DNA from: CAVUMR01 sp963742715
GTDB taxonomy: Bacteria > Actinomycetota > Actinomycetes > Mycobacteriales > Micromonosporaceae
DNA length: 64,000 nucleotides
Direction: 5' to 3'
Assembly: GCA_963742715.1 (NCBI GenBank)
Contig: CAVUMR010000003.1
Coordinates: 248,001 to 312,000 of the forward strand
Under the pieces are notes generated by a model. That model saw only the letters and a program-made list of their open reading frames with translations, was not told the origin of the DNA and ran no database searches. How positions within the stretch are numbered: position 1 is the stretch's first letter; each line of letters starts with the position of its first letter. Both the position numbers and the translations under genes were made by a program. Positions 42,222-51,017 of the stretch are shown one piece after another.

Positions 42222-42296
42222 TCAAAGTCCGAGCGAAACCGCAATCCAATAGGTCGCGCCCGCCGCCAGATATGCCAATATGAAGACCCCGCCGCC
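42222..42296 (-). CDS. C-terminal fragment of a small membrane protein
   Basis: The last ~24 residues, GGVFILAYLAAGATYWIAVS ending LGL, form one clear transmembrane helix before a TGA, 12 bases upstream of the ssb start. Beyond about 42,300 the frame turns into repetitive GC-rich sequence, so the rest has been lost at the fourth join. Not identifiable. Confidence 0.45.
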   Translation of the reverse strand, partial: GGGVFILAYLAAGATYWIAVSLGL

Positions 42297-42430
42297 GGCT
42301 TGTGGACAGACCGTGCGGCTGTGGACAGGCCCGGGCGCGGCACACGGCGCACAGACAGCCCGGACGCGGCGCACGGACAGGCCGGGCCGCGGCACCCGGC
42401 GCACGGACATGGCCCGGCGCGGGGGCGGGT
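42297..42430. repeat. GC-rich degenerate tandem repeats at join 4 (sphingomonad to actinobacterial core)
   Basis: Three imperfect copies of a roughly 25-35 bp unit with core GCGGC(A/G)C-CGGCGCACGGACA occur between about 42,325 and 42,412, preceded by two GTGGACAG blocks. Sequence to the left is alphaproteobacterial, to the right actinobacterial, so the repeats mark or straddle the join. I see no gene in 42,297-42,502. Confidence 0.5.
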
Positions 42431-42502
42431 ACGCCGACCGGTGAGCGGCGGCACCTACCCGGGTGAGCGGGGAACGCCGGACGCCCTCGTAGCATTGGCC
42501 GC

Positions 42503-43659
42503 ATGCCCACCCGACCCACTTCGGATACCGAGGCCGCCGTCCGCGCCGCGCTCGAGCGCGTGGACGACCCGGAGATCCGCCGGCCGATCACCGAGCTCGG
42601 CATGGTCAGTCGGTCGAGGTAGCGCCCGACGGGTCGGTCGAGGTCGAGCATGCTGCTCACCGTCGCCGGCTGCCCGCTGAGGGACAAGCTGCGCACCGAC
42701 ATCACCGCGGCGGTCACGGAGCGTGCCGGAGGTCACCGGCGTGACCGTCGACTTCGGCGTGATGACCGACGAGCAGCGGCGCGGACTGCAGCAGTCGCTG
42801 CGCGGCGTGCGGGCGCCGGCGCCGAGCCGGTCATCCCGTTCGCCCAGCCGGGCTCCCGGACCCGGGTGTACGCGATCGCTCAGCGGCAAGGGCGGCGTGG
42901 GCAAGTCGAGCGTCACGGTCAACCTGGCCGCGGCCCTGGCCGCGCGCGGGCTCGACGTCGGGGTGGTCGACGCGGACATCTACGGCCACTCGGTGCCGCG
43001 GATGCTCGGCGTCGACGACCGGCCGACCCAGGTCGAAGACATGATCATGCCGCCGCAGGCGCACGGCGTGAAGGTCATCTCGATCGGCATGTTCACCAAG
43101 GGGAACGCGGCCGTGGTGTGGCGCGGCCCGATGCTGCACCGGGCGCTGCAGCAGTTCCTCGCCGACGTGTACTGGGGCGACCTCGACGTCCTGCTGCTCG
43201 ACCTGCCGCCCGGCACCGGCGACGTGGCGATCTCGTTGGCCCAGCTCGTACCGAACGCGGAGATCCTGGTCGTGACCACGCCCGCAGACGGCCGCCGCCG
43301 AGGTGGCCGAGCGGGCCGGCGCGATCGCCCTGCAGACCCACCAGCGGCTGGTCGGCGTGATCGAGAACATGTCCTGGCTGGAGCTGCCGGACGGGTCGCG
43401 GATGGAGGTGTTCGGGGCCGGCGGTGGCGCCGCGGTGTCCGCCGCGCTGACCCGGACGGTCGGTGCCGCAGGTACCGCTGCTGGGCCAGATCCCGCTGGA
43501 CACCCGGTCCGCGAGGCCGGCGACGCCGGTACCCCGATCGTGCTGACCGATCCGGACTCGCCGGCCGCGGTCGCGCTCGCGCCGATCGCGGACCGGCTCG
43601 CGGTACGCCGGTCCAGCCTGGTCGGCAAGCCGCTCGGCCTGCAGCCGGCGCGGTCCTGA
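42503..43659 (+). pseudogene. mrp: Mrp/NBP35-family iron-sulfur carrier ATPase, frameshifted as sequenced
   Basis: P-loop ATPase that carries and delivers Fe-S clusters. An N-terminal DUF59-type domain (ALERVDDPEIRRPITELGMV) is followed by the deviant Walker A SGKGGVGKSSVTVNLAAALA, DADIYGHSVPRMLGV, the LDVLLLDLPPGTGDVAISLAQ block and GVIENMSWLELPDG. The usual CxxC is not visible, as in many actinobacterial Mrp. About six shifts interrupt it (near 42,612, 42,725, 42,830, 42,878, 43,285 and 43,470). Downstream genes in this segment are intact, so the damage is local. Confidence 0.82.
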
Positions 43660-43729
43660 CCTCGCCGCGACGGCACCGAAGCACCGCGCCCGAGCCGGCC
43701 CGCCCGACCTGAGCCGGCGGAACGCGTCG

Positions 43730-44038
43730 CTAGACCCGGACGACGCTGCCGTACTCGTCGATCTCGTCCGCGTGCGTGTCGTCGAACCAGATGCCGCCGC
43801 TGGCCAGATACCGGAACCGGTGCTCGCCCGGGGGCAGGGTGATGGACACGCTCCGCGTGTTGTCCCGCCGGGGTACCAACTCGTGCTGGCCGGGCTTCCA
43901 GCCGTTGAAACTGCCGACCACGCTGACCACGCCCGGTGGGTCCTCCTCGGGCAGGCTGAACGTCAGCTTGATCTTTCCTCCCCGCTGTACCGCTCGCTTG
44001 AGCACGCGATCCCCCCTCCGGAGTTCAACGTCCGGCAT
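43730..44038 (-). CDS. Stand-alone CBM48/isoamylase early-set domain protein
   Basis: 102 residues consisting of a single AMPK-type glycogen-binding domain: KIKLTFSLPEEDPPGVVSVVG, FNGWKPGQHELV, RSVSITLPPGEHRFRYLASGG, WFDDTHADEIDEYGS. No catalytic domain is attached. Such mini-proteins are common in actinobacteria. Location between mrp and tatB, with glycogen genes glgC/glgA 3 kb away, fits an accessory glycogen-binding role, but that is inference. Confidence 0.85.
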   Translation of the reverse strand: MPDVELRRGDRVLKRAVQRGGKIKLTFSLPEEDPPGVVSVVGSFNGWKPGQHELVPRRDNTRSVSITLPPGEHRFRYLASGGIWFDDTHADEIDEYGSVVRV

Positions 44039-44095
44039 TACGGTACGTGCCCATCTAGCTACACGTAGGCAGCACCGTAGAACAGCGGGGATCTC

Positions 44096-44524
44096 TCAGG
44101 TGGCGTCGGTGTCGTACCTCGGTCGCGCGCCGGCCTGCCGATTCGTCGACTGGGTCGGTACCGCCGGCTTGCCGCCGGACCGCGCGCCGGAACCGTTCGC
44201 GCCGTTCGGGCCCGAGTCGGTCAGGTTGGCTTGTACATCCTGAACGTCGTCGTACAACTCCTGGAACGGCCGGCGGAGGAGCTGCTCGTCCTCCTCGCTC
44301 AGCACGTGCTTGCGTACAAAAGTCCTCGGGTTCAGGTCTTCCAACTCGATATTGGTGCCCAACTCCCGGGACAGGTCACCGGTCGCGTTGCGGGCCATCG
44401 TGCGCAACGTGCGCAGCATCTTGACGCCGTCGCTGATCATCTTCGGCAGCCGGTCCGGGCCGAAGATGAACAGGCCGATCAGCACCAGCGGGATGACTTC
44501 ACCCCACCCCACGCTGTCGAACAT
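44096..44524 (-). CDS. tatB: Sec-independent translocase subunit TatB
   Basis: 142 residues. One N-terminal membrane helix (VIPLVLIGLFIFGPDRLP), the FGP hinge, then an amphipathic helix (MISDGVKMLRTLRTMARNATG) and a long acidic, later basic tail. TatB takes part in twin-arginine substrate recognition with TatC. The ATG at 44524 follows GGAGGAG. It is the downstream neighbour of htrA as in mycobacteria. Confidence 0.92.
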   Translation of the reverse strand: MFDSVGWGEVIPLVLIGLFIFGPDRLPKMISDGVKMLRTLRTMARNATGDLSRELGTNIELEDLNPRTFVRKHVLSEEDEQLLRRPFQELYDDVQDVQANLTDSGPNGANGSGARSGGKPAVPTQSTNRQAGARPRYDTDAT

Positions 44525-44685
44525 CCGTGCTCCTCCGCGCGCGCCGAACCGATCCCCGAAGCTTACGGCCACCACGGGGGTGTCGCGGAAGGGCGGCCGG
44601 CGGCAAAGATCCGCGCCCGGCGGATCACCGGCGTCCGCGCTGCTCGGCGCCCGTTGCTCGACGTCCGCGCTACCTGGCGGCCGTG

Positions 44686-46023
44686 TTACTTGGCGTCCGC
44701 CGCGAGGGTGATCTCGGCCGAGCGGCGCGCGCCGTTGCGGGTGTACTCGACCGGCACCACCGTGCCCGGCGCGTTCTTCCGGATCAGCGCGACCAGGTCC
44801 ACCGAGTCCGACAACACCCGGCTGTCGAACCTCGTCACCACGTCGCCGTCGTGCAGCCCGGCCCGGGCCGCCGGACCGCCGGGCTCCACGTGCTGCAGCC
44901 GTACGCCACCGGTGACGCTGGTGAACTCGGTGTCCAGCGTCGCCCCGATGACGGTGCGCCGCGCCCGACCGGTGGAGATGATGTCCTGCGCCACCCGCCG
45001 GGCCTGGTTGATCGGGATGGCGAAGCCGAGACCGATGTTGCCGCCCTTGCCGTCCGAGCCGGGGAACGTGGCGATGGCCGAGTTGACCCCGACCACCCGG
45101 CCGGCACCGTCGATCAGCGGGCCACCGGAGTTACCCGGGTTGATCGCCGCGTCGGTCTGGATCGCGGCCAGGTACGCGGTCTGCCCACCGTCCTCGCCGG
45201 TCTTCACCGGCCGGTCCAGCGCGCTGATGATCCCGTACGTCACGGTGTTCTGCAGGCCCAGCGGAGCGCCGATGGCCAGCACCGGATCGCCCACCGCGGC
45301 CCGGTCGGAGTCGCCGAAGCGCACCGCCGCCGAACCGCTGCGGTCCACCTTGAGCACGGCCAGATCGGACTCGGGATCGGTGCCGGACACCTTGGCCGGT
45401 ACCACCGTGCCGTCGCTGAACACCACCCGGAGCGTGCCGCCCGAGGCGGCTTCGGCCACATGATCGTTGGTGAGGATGTACCCGTCGGAGGAGATGACGA
45501 AGCCGGAGCCGTTGCCCTGCCGGCTGTCCGACTCGATCAGCACGGTCACCACGCTCGGCATCACGCCGGCGACCACCCCGGCCACCGATTCCGGCTTGCG
45601 CTGGGCGGCATCGGCGGTGCTGCCGTCGGCGGTACCGAGGCTTCCGGCCCGGGTACGGGCCGCGGCCACGTAACCGAGGGCGCCACCGAGCAGGCCGGCG
45701 ACCAGCGCGATCGTGCTCGCCAGCACCAGTACGAAGCCGAGGCTCCGACGTGGCCCGTAACCGGTCGGTGCGATCGGCGGGAGCGGCTCCAGGGGTGGCC
45801 CGGCGGAGCCGTTGGCCTGCTGTACCACGACCGCGCGCGCGTACGGGTCCCGCCACGGGTCGGTGGCCGCGTTGCTGGCCCACCACGGCGAGCCCTGGCT
45901 GGCCGGCGCCGCGGGACGCCCGTTGGGGTCCGGCCCGGGGCCGGGTGGCGCGGTCGGTGCCGGTTGGCCAGCCAGCCCCGGACCCGCGCCGGGATACCCG
46001 GCGGCGTTGCCTGCGTAGGTCAC
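44686..46023 (-). CDS. htrA: HtrA/DegP-family membrane-anchored serine protease with PDZ domain
   Basis: 445 residues. A Pro/Gly-rich cytoplasmic N-terminus (~95 residues), one transmembrane helix (FVLVLASTIALVAGLLGGALG), then a trypsin-like domain with His in TNDHV, Asp in SDLAV and Ser in GNSGGPL, and a PDZ domain (GGVRLQHVEPGGPAARAGLHDGD). It acts outside the membrane in envelope protein quality control. GTG start at 46023 with AGAGGAG. In mycobacteria sigE and its anti-sigma gene lie just upstream; here an O-methyltransferase gene is adjacent instead. Confidence 0.93.
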   Translation of the reverse strand: MTYAGNAAGYPGAGPGLAGQPAPTAPPGPGPDPNGRPAAPASQGSPWWASNAATDPWRDPYARAVVVQQANGSAGPPLEPLPPIAPTGYGPRRSLGFVLVLASTIALVAGLLGGALGYVAAARTRAGSLGTADGSTADAAQRKPESVAGVVAGVMPSVVTVLIESDSRQGNGSGFVISSDGYILTNDHVAEAASGGTLRVVFSDGTVVPAKVSGTDPESDLAVLKVDRSGSAAVRFGDSDRAAVGDPVLAIGAPLGLQNTVTYGIISALDRPVKTGEDGGQTAYLAAIQTDAAINPGNSGGPLIDGAGRVVGVNSAIATFPGSDGKGGNIGLGFAIPINQARRVAQDIISTGRARRTVIGATLDTEFTSVTGGVRLQHVEPGGPAARAGLHDGDVVTRFDSRVLSDSVDLVALIRKNAPGTVVPVEYTRNGARRSAEITLAADAK

Positions 46024-46214
46024 GCTCAGCTACTCCTCTTCAGCGAGCCCCAGAGAGGTCACCGTGTGCTCACCTGGCGCCGACAGCGCGAAGATCTACT
46101 CCGGCCGCGGGTGTCCCCTCCAGGATTACACGCCGCGGCACACCCGGCGCCTCCGCGTCTGGCCCGGTCTTGTTGCCTAGGCTGAGCGGACCGACGAGGA
46201 GGAGGTGCGTAGCC

Positions 46215-46847
46215 GTGACAAGTCTCGCGTCGAGCACCAGAGAGTTCACCGAGTCGTACATCCCCGAGGACGCCGTGCTGCAAACAGCGCGGGCCCGGGC
46301 AGGCGAGTTCGGCATCCCACCGCTGGAGTCCGGCGGTGGCGCGGCGCTGCGGTTGCTGGCCGCCGCGGTCGGGGCCAAATCCGTGGTGGAGGTCGGCACC
46401 GGTACCGGCGTGAGCGGCGTCTGGCTGCTGCGCGGCATGCGCACGGACGGCATCCTGACCACGATCGATCTTGAACCGGAGTACCAGCGGCTGGCCCGGC
46501 AGTCGTTCGCGGAGGCCGGGTTCGCGCCGTCGCGGACCAGGATCATCGCCGGCCGCGCGCTCGACGTGCTGCCCCGGCTCGCCGACGGGGTGTACGACCT
46601 GGTCTTCCTCGACGGCGACAAGACCGAGTACACCCAGTGCATTGTCGAAGCCCTGCGGCTGCTCCGGCCGGGCGGAGCGCTGGTGATCAACAACGCCCTG
46701 TACGGCGGAAAGGTCCCTGATCCGGCCGCCCGCGACCACGAGTCGGTGGCGTTGCGGGAGGTGGCCAAGGCCGTCCGGGACGCCGACGAGTGGCTGCCCG
46801 CGCTGCTGTCGGTCGGTGACGGACTCCTCTGCGCAATCAAGCGCTAG
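46215..46847 (+). CDS. SAM-dependent O-methyltransferase (catechol-O-methyltransferase-like)
   Basis: 210 residues of class I Rossmann methyltransferase, O-methyltransferase family 3: SVVEVGTGTGVSGVWLLRGM as the SAM loop, TIDLEPEYQRLARQSF, YDLVFLDGDKTEYTQ with metal-ligand Asp, LRPGGALVINNALYGGKVPDP. GAGGAGGAGG lies before the GTG. It is divergent from htrA, equivalent to Rv1220c beside sigE/htrA in M. tuberculosis. Substrate unknown. Confidence 0.9.
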   Translation: MTSLASSTREFTESYIPEDAVLQTARARAGEFGIPPLESGGGAALRLLAAAVGAKSVVEVGTGTGVSGVWLLRGMRTDGILTTIDLEPEYQRLARQSFAEAGFAPSRTRIIAGRALDVLPRLADGVYDLVFLDGDKTEYTQCIVEALRLLRPGGALVINNALYGGKVPDPAARDHESVALREVAKAVRDADEWLPALLSVGDGLLCAIKR

Positions 46848-46907
46848 CGCACTTGCCGGCCTGCGGCGGGCCCAGCCGCCGCCTGACAGCGTTCTCAACT
46901 CGGCTGC

Positions 46908-48137
46908 TCAGCGGGGGGTGCGGACCCGTTCGCCCTTGCCCAGCACCACGATGCCGCTGTCCGTGACCTTGTACAGCTCGCGGTCGGCGTCGTGGTCCAC
47001 CCCGAGCCGGGCGCCGTCCGGCACGATCACGTGCTTGTCCAGGATCGCGTTGCGTACCACCGCGCCGCGGCCCACCCGTACCCCCGGCATCAGCACCGAT
47101 TCCTCGACCCAGGCGCCGTCCTCCACCTCGACGCTGGGCGCGAGTACCGAGCGGGCGACCGTACCGGTGACGATGCTGCCGTTGCAGACGAGTGACTCGT
47201 ACGCCCGGCCGCCCAGCACGAACTTGGCCGGCGGCTGCGGCGGGATGTGGGTGCGGATCGGCCACTCCGCGTTGTACAGGTTGAAGATCGGCTGTACCGA
47301 CACCAGGTCCATGTGCGACTCGTAGTACGCGTCCACGGTGCCGACGTCCCGCCAGTACGCCCGGTCCCGCTCGGTGGCGCCCGGTACGTCATTGCGGTCG
47401 AAGTCGTACACCGCCGCCATGCCCTTGCCGACCAGCAGCGGAATGATGTTGCCGCCCATGTCGTGCGCGCTGGCGGGGTCTTCGGCGTCCAGTCGCAGCG
47501 CCTCGATCAGCACGTCCGCGGTGAACACGTAGTTTCCCATCGACGCGTACGAGACGTCCGGATCGTCCGGTACACCCGGCGGCTGCGCCGGCTTCTCCAG
47601 GAATCCGTTGATCGTGACGCCGTCCTCGCCGGCCTCGATGACGCCGAAGGCGCGGGCCTCCTCGCGCGGTACCCGGATGCCCGCGACCGTGACGCCGGCG
47701 CCGGACTCGATGTGCTGGGCGACCATCTGCCGCGGGTCCATCCGGTACACGTGGTCGGCACCGAACACGACGATGTACTCCGGCTGCTCGTCGTACACCA
47801 GGTTCAGCGACTGGTAGATCGCGTCGGCGGAGCCGGTGTACCAGCGCGGGCCGAGCCGCTGCTGCGCCGGCACCGGGGTGATGTACTGCCCGAGCATCGA
47901 GTTCATCCGCCAGGTGGACGTGACGTGCCGGTCCAGCGAATGCGACTTGTACTGGGTGAGCACGCAGATTTTCAAATATCCCGCGTTCACCAGATTCGAC
48001 AGGACAAAATCCACCAGCCGGTACTGCCCGCCGAACGGAACTGCCGGCTTTGCCCGATCCGCGGTCAGGGGCATGAGGCGTTTGCCCTCACCACCGGCGA
48101 GCACGATGGTCAGGATCCGTGGATCGCCCCTGCGCAT
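46908..48137 (-). CDS. glgC: Glucose-1-phosphate adenylyltransferase
   Basis: 409 residues. Makes ADP-glucose from glucose 1-phosphate and ATP, the committed step of glycogen and (via GlgM) maltose-1-phosphate synthesis. Motifs: VLAGGEGKRLMPLTADRAKPAVPFGG catalytic loop split by me at 20 residues as GGEGKRLMPLT, RWYTGSADAIYQ, VVFGADHVYRMD, FLEKP, and the C-terminal left-handed beta-helix. Divergent from glgA across 113 bp. Confidence 0.96.
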   Translation of the reverse strand: MRRGDPRILTIVLAGGEGKRLMPLTADRAKPAVPFGGQYRLVDFVLSNLVNAGYLKICVLTQYKSHSLDRHVTSTWRMNSMLGQYITPVPAQQRLGPRWYTGSADAIYQSLNLVYDEQPEYIVVFGADHVYRMDPRQMVAQHIESGAGVTVAGIRVPREEARAFGVIEAGEDGVTINGFLEKPAQPPGVPDDPDVSYASMGNYVFTADVLIEALRLDAEDPASAHDMGGNIIPLLVGKGMAAVYDFDRNDVPGATERDRAYWRDVGTVDAYYESHMDLVSVQPIFNLYNAEWPIRTHIPPQPPAKFVLGGRAYESLVCNGSIVTGTVARSVLAPSVEVEDGAWVEESVLMPGVRVGRGAVVRNAILDKHVIVPDGARLGVDHDADRELYKVTDSGIVVLGKGERVRTPR

Positions 48138-48250
48138 GTTGTGAGACTAATGGCCCCGGGCGTCCTGAGCAGCGTCCATGAGCACTGTTAACGAGGACGT
48201 ATCGTCGTTGGCCCCGGCGGGCTCCGCAGCGCGACCCATAGGGTGACGTC

Positions 48251-49447
48251 ATGCGTGTGGCCGTCCTGACCAACGAGTACCCGCCGGACATCTACGGCGG
48301 CGCCGGCGTACACGTCGATTTCCTCGTCCAGGAGTTGCGGCGGCTGGTCGACGTGGACGTGCACTGTTTCGGCGCCGACCGCGCGGACGCCCGGGGGTAC
48401 ACGCCCGGCGCCGAAGTGGCCGGTGCCAACGCGGCGCTGCGGACGCTCTCCATCGACCTGCAGATGACGGCCGGCGTCGGCGGGGCGACGGCGGCGGGCG
48501 GCGGTACCGCTGAGGGCGCCGGACCGCCGGAGCTGGTGCATTCGCACACCTGGTACACCAACCTCGCCGGGCACCTGAGCAAGCTGCTGTACGACGTGCC
48601 GCACGTACTGACCGCGCACTCGCTGGAGCCGCTGCGGCCGTGGAAGGCGGAGCAGCTCGGCGGCGGGTACGCCCTGTCGAGTTGGGCCGAGCGGACCGGG
48701 TACGAGTCGGCCGACGCGATCGTCGCGGTCAGCGCCGGCATGCGCAACGACGTGCTCGACGCCTACCCGAACGTCGACCCGCACCGGGTGCACGTGATCC
48801 ACAACGGCATCGACACCAGCTTGTACCGCCCGGACCCGAGCACGGAGGTGCTGGTCAACCACGGTATCGACGCGGACCGGCCGTACCTGCTCTACGTCGG
48901 GCGGATCACCCGGCAGAAGGGGCTGCCGCACCTGCTGCGCGCCGCCACCCGGCTGGACAAGGGCGTACAGCTCGTACTCGCCGCGTCGGCACCGGACACG
49001 CCGGAGATCGGCGCCGAGGTCGCCGCGGCGATCGACGAGCTGCGCGCCGACCGCGGCGGCGACGTCGTCTGGCTCGACACGATGCTGCCCCGCGACGACG
49101 TGATCGCGCTGCTCAGCCACGCCACCGCGTTCTGCTGCCCGTCGGTGTACGAGCCGCTCGGCATCGTGAACCTGGAGGCGATGGCCTGCCAGACCGCGGT
49201 GGTCGCCAGCGATGTGGGCGGGATCCCCGAGGTGGTCGACGACGGGAAGACCGGGCTGTTGGTGCACTATTCCCCGGACGACCCGACCGGGTACGAGGTG
49301 GCGCTGGCGGAGGCGCTGAACGCGCTGGTCCGTGACCCGGCCCGGGCCGAGGCGATGGGAGCCGCCGGTCGGATCCGGGCGGTGGCGGAGTTCGGCTGGG
49401 AGGCGATCGCCGTGCGTACGGTCCAGCTCTACCGGAGCCTGGCGTGA
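48251..49447 (+). CDS. glgA: GT4 glycogen synthase / alpha-maltose-1-phosphate synthase (GlgA/GlgM type)
   Basis: 398 residues of glycosyltransferase family 4, the actinobacterial type rather than the GT5 GlgA of E. coli. It begins MRVAVLTNEYPPDIYGGAGVH, has TAHSLEPLRPWKAEQLGGGY, ADAIVAVSAGMRNDVL, RVHVIHNGID, LYVGRITRQKGL and PSVYEPLGIVNLEAMACQTAVVAS. In mycobacteria the orthologue (Rv1212c) makes maltose 1-phosphate from ADP-glucose and glucose 1-phosphate. The divergent glgC supplies ADP-glucose. Name glgM would be equally proper. Confidence 0.92.
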   Translation: MRVAVLTNEYPPDIYGGAGVHVDFLVQELRRLVDVDVHCFGADRADARGYTPGAEVAGANAALRTLSIDLQMTAGVGGATAAGGGTAEGAGPPELVHSHTWYTNLAGHLSKLLYDVPHVLTAHSLEPLRPWKAEQLGGGYALSSWAERTGYESADAIVAVSAGMRNDVLDAYPNVDPHRVHVIHNGIDTSLYRPDPSTEVLVNHGIDADRPYLLYVGRITRQKGLPHLLRAATRLDKGVQLVLAASAPDTPEIGAEVAAAIDELRADRGGDVVWLDTMLPRDDVIALLSHATAFCCPSVYEPLGIVNLEAMACQTAVVASDVGGIPEVVDDGKTGLLVHYSPDDPTGYEVALAEALNALVRDPARAEAMGAAGRIRAVAEFGWEAIAVRTVQLYRSLA

Positions 49448-49478
49448 GCGAGCTGTCCGACCGACACGAGGCGGCGGC

Positions 49479-49943
49479 ATGAGCGGCCGCGGTCGTCGAC
49501 CGGTGGCCGGTACGCGGGTCGGCGCGCAGCCGGCCGGTCGTGGCGGTGCGTCCCGTGGCGCCGGGGGCAGGACCAGCAAACCCGAACCGGTTGCGCGTAC
49601 CGCCGGGCGGACCGTGCTCGGCGTCGGGCTCAGCCTCTCCGCGCTGTGGTTCGGCGTGTGGGTGGCCGGTTTCCCGGGCGCCCCGGGCTGGCGCGGCACG
49701 CTCGGTGCGGCACTGGTGGGCGCGGCGTGGGGCGCGGCAACCCTGGTACCGGCGGTGGACCGCAAGCTCCGGCTCAGCGACAGCCGGGCGGAGAGCGCGT
49801 ACGCCGGCATCGCCGGGCTGGCGATCATCGCCGGCTGGTTCGCCCTGCGGCCGTGGCTGGGGGACGGCGCGGCCGGCTACCTGTTCACCGCGGTCGGCGT
49901 GTCCGGGCTGGTCACCACGGTCGGCCTGGCCGTCCGTCGGTAG
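49479..49943 (+). CDS. Small membrane protein with four predicted helices
   Basis: 154 residues. A ~45-residue basic, Gly/Arg-rich cytoplasmic start precedes hydrophobic segments VLGVGLSLSALWFGVWVAG, GTLGAALVGAAWGAATLV, YAGIAGLAIIAGWFAL and YLFTAVGVSGLVTTVGLAV. No conserved functional motif. It follows glgA by 31 bases. The frame continues from within glgA, but ATG at 49479 avoids that overlap. Confidence 0.7.
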   Translation: MSGRGRRPVAGTRVGAQPAGRGGASRGAGGRTSKPEPVARTAGRTVLGVGLSLSALWFGVWVAGFPGAPGWRGTLGAALVGAAWGAATLVPAVDRKLRLSDSRAESAYAGIAGLAIIAGWFALRPWLGDGAAGYLFTAVGVSGLVTTVGLAVRR

Positions 49944-49994
49944 TCCGACCGCCAACCCCGAGAACTGTCGCACCCGGGGTCCAGGGTGGGCGGC

Positions 49995-50993
49995 ATGACC
50001 ACGTCACGACCGCTGCCCGACCTGTCGACCGAGGCCGCGACTCCGGTGGGCACCTGCCAGCACCGGGCGCTCCTACCGGCCACGATGCCGTTCGATCTGC
50101 GCCAGTCGCTGCGGGCGCTGGGCGGATTCGCGCCGTGCGCGGGCGAGCAGTGCCTGGCCGAGGCGTCGGTACGCAAGGCGCTCCCCCGGCCCGGATCGAC
50201 CGACGAGGCGGTGGTGGTGGACGTCTCGGTGCGGCCGGACGGGAAGCCCGGCGTGGCGCTGGAGGTCTACGCGGCCGACCGGCTCACCCCGGGCGAGGTG
50301 ACCGCGATCGAGCGGTCGGTGCGGCGGTGGCTGAGCCTGGACGACGATCTCACGCCGTTCCTCACCGTCGCGGCGGACGATCCGGCGATGGCACCGGTGC
50401 TGGAGCTCACCGCCGGCCTGCACCAGGTCCGGTTCGCCACGCTGGCCGAAGGCGTGAGCTATTTCGTACTGACCCAGCGCACCGCGCAGCGGATCGCCGG
50501 CAGCCGCAAGCGGCGGTTGGCGGCCCGCTACGGCGCCCCGTTGAGCGTCGACGGCACTGCGCACGTCGCCTTCCCGTCGCTGGACCGGCTGACCGAGCTC
50601 GGGCCGGACCAGCTCGCGGAGTACACCGGCAACCCGCGGCAGACGGACTATCTCGCCGCCGCGGCTCGAGGGCTGGCCCGACTGGACGAGGAGTGGCTCT
50701 ACACCGCGCCGTACGAGGAGGTACGAGCCGCGCTGCGGGGCATCCGCGGAATCGGCGAGTTCACCGCGTCGGCGATCCTGCTGCGGGTGCTGGGCCGGCC
50801 CGATCACGTACCGGTCGAGATGGCCCAGTTCGCCGACGTGATCTCGACGCTGTACGGGCCGGGCACTCCGGTCGACGCGGTGCGGGCCCGGTACGGGCCA
50901 CAGGTCGGCTGGTGGTCGTACTTCGCGAAGACGGCGCTCGGCTGGCGCGGGGTACCGGTCTCCGCGGGCACCGGAAAGCGGAACGTGGCCTGA
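49995..50993 (+). CDS. DNA-3-methyladenine glycosylase II (AlkA-like, HhH-GPD)
   Basis: 332 residues. An N-terminal AlkA-like beta domain (VEVYAADRLTPGEV region) is followed by the helix-hairpin-helix LRGIRGIGEFTASAILLRVLG and the GPD-type segment ending with a Asp-containing PVEMAQFADV region. AlkA enzymes excise alkylated purines from DNA. The catalytic Asp of AlkA (in the P-x-D motif after HhH) is not clearly conserved here: HVPVEMAQF replaces the usual fPxxDxxl, so activity is uncertain. It is convergent with pepA. Confidence 0.8.
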   Translation: MTTSRPLPDLSTEAATPVGTCQHRALLPATMPFDLRQSLRALGGFAPCAGEQCLAEASVRKALPRPGSTDEAVVVDVSVRPDGKPGVALEVYAADRLTPGEVTAIERSVRRWLSLDDDLTPFLTVAADDPAMAPVLELTAGLHQVRFATLAEGVSYFVLTQRTAQRIAGSRKRRLAARYGAPLSVDGTAHVAFPSLDRLTELGPDQLAEYTGNPRQTDYLAAAARGLARLDEEWLYTAPYEEVRAALRGIRGIGEFTASAILLRVLGRPDHVPVEMAQFADVISTLYGPGTPVDAVRARYGPQVGWWSYFAKTALGWRGVPVSAGTGKRNVA

Positions 50994-51017
50994 CCGCGGG
51001 CAGATTCGGCGGTCCGG

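Noticed and set aside
48188..49828. 546-residue open frame on the minus strand
   Set aside because: It lies opposite glgA and the following membrane-protein gene, both clearly real. The composition is Arg/Pro/Val-rich and no motif is seen.
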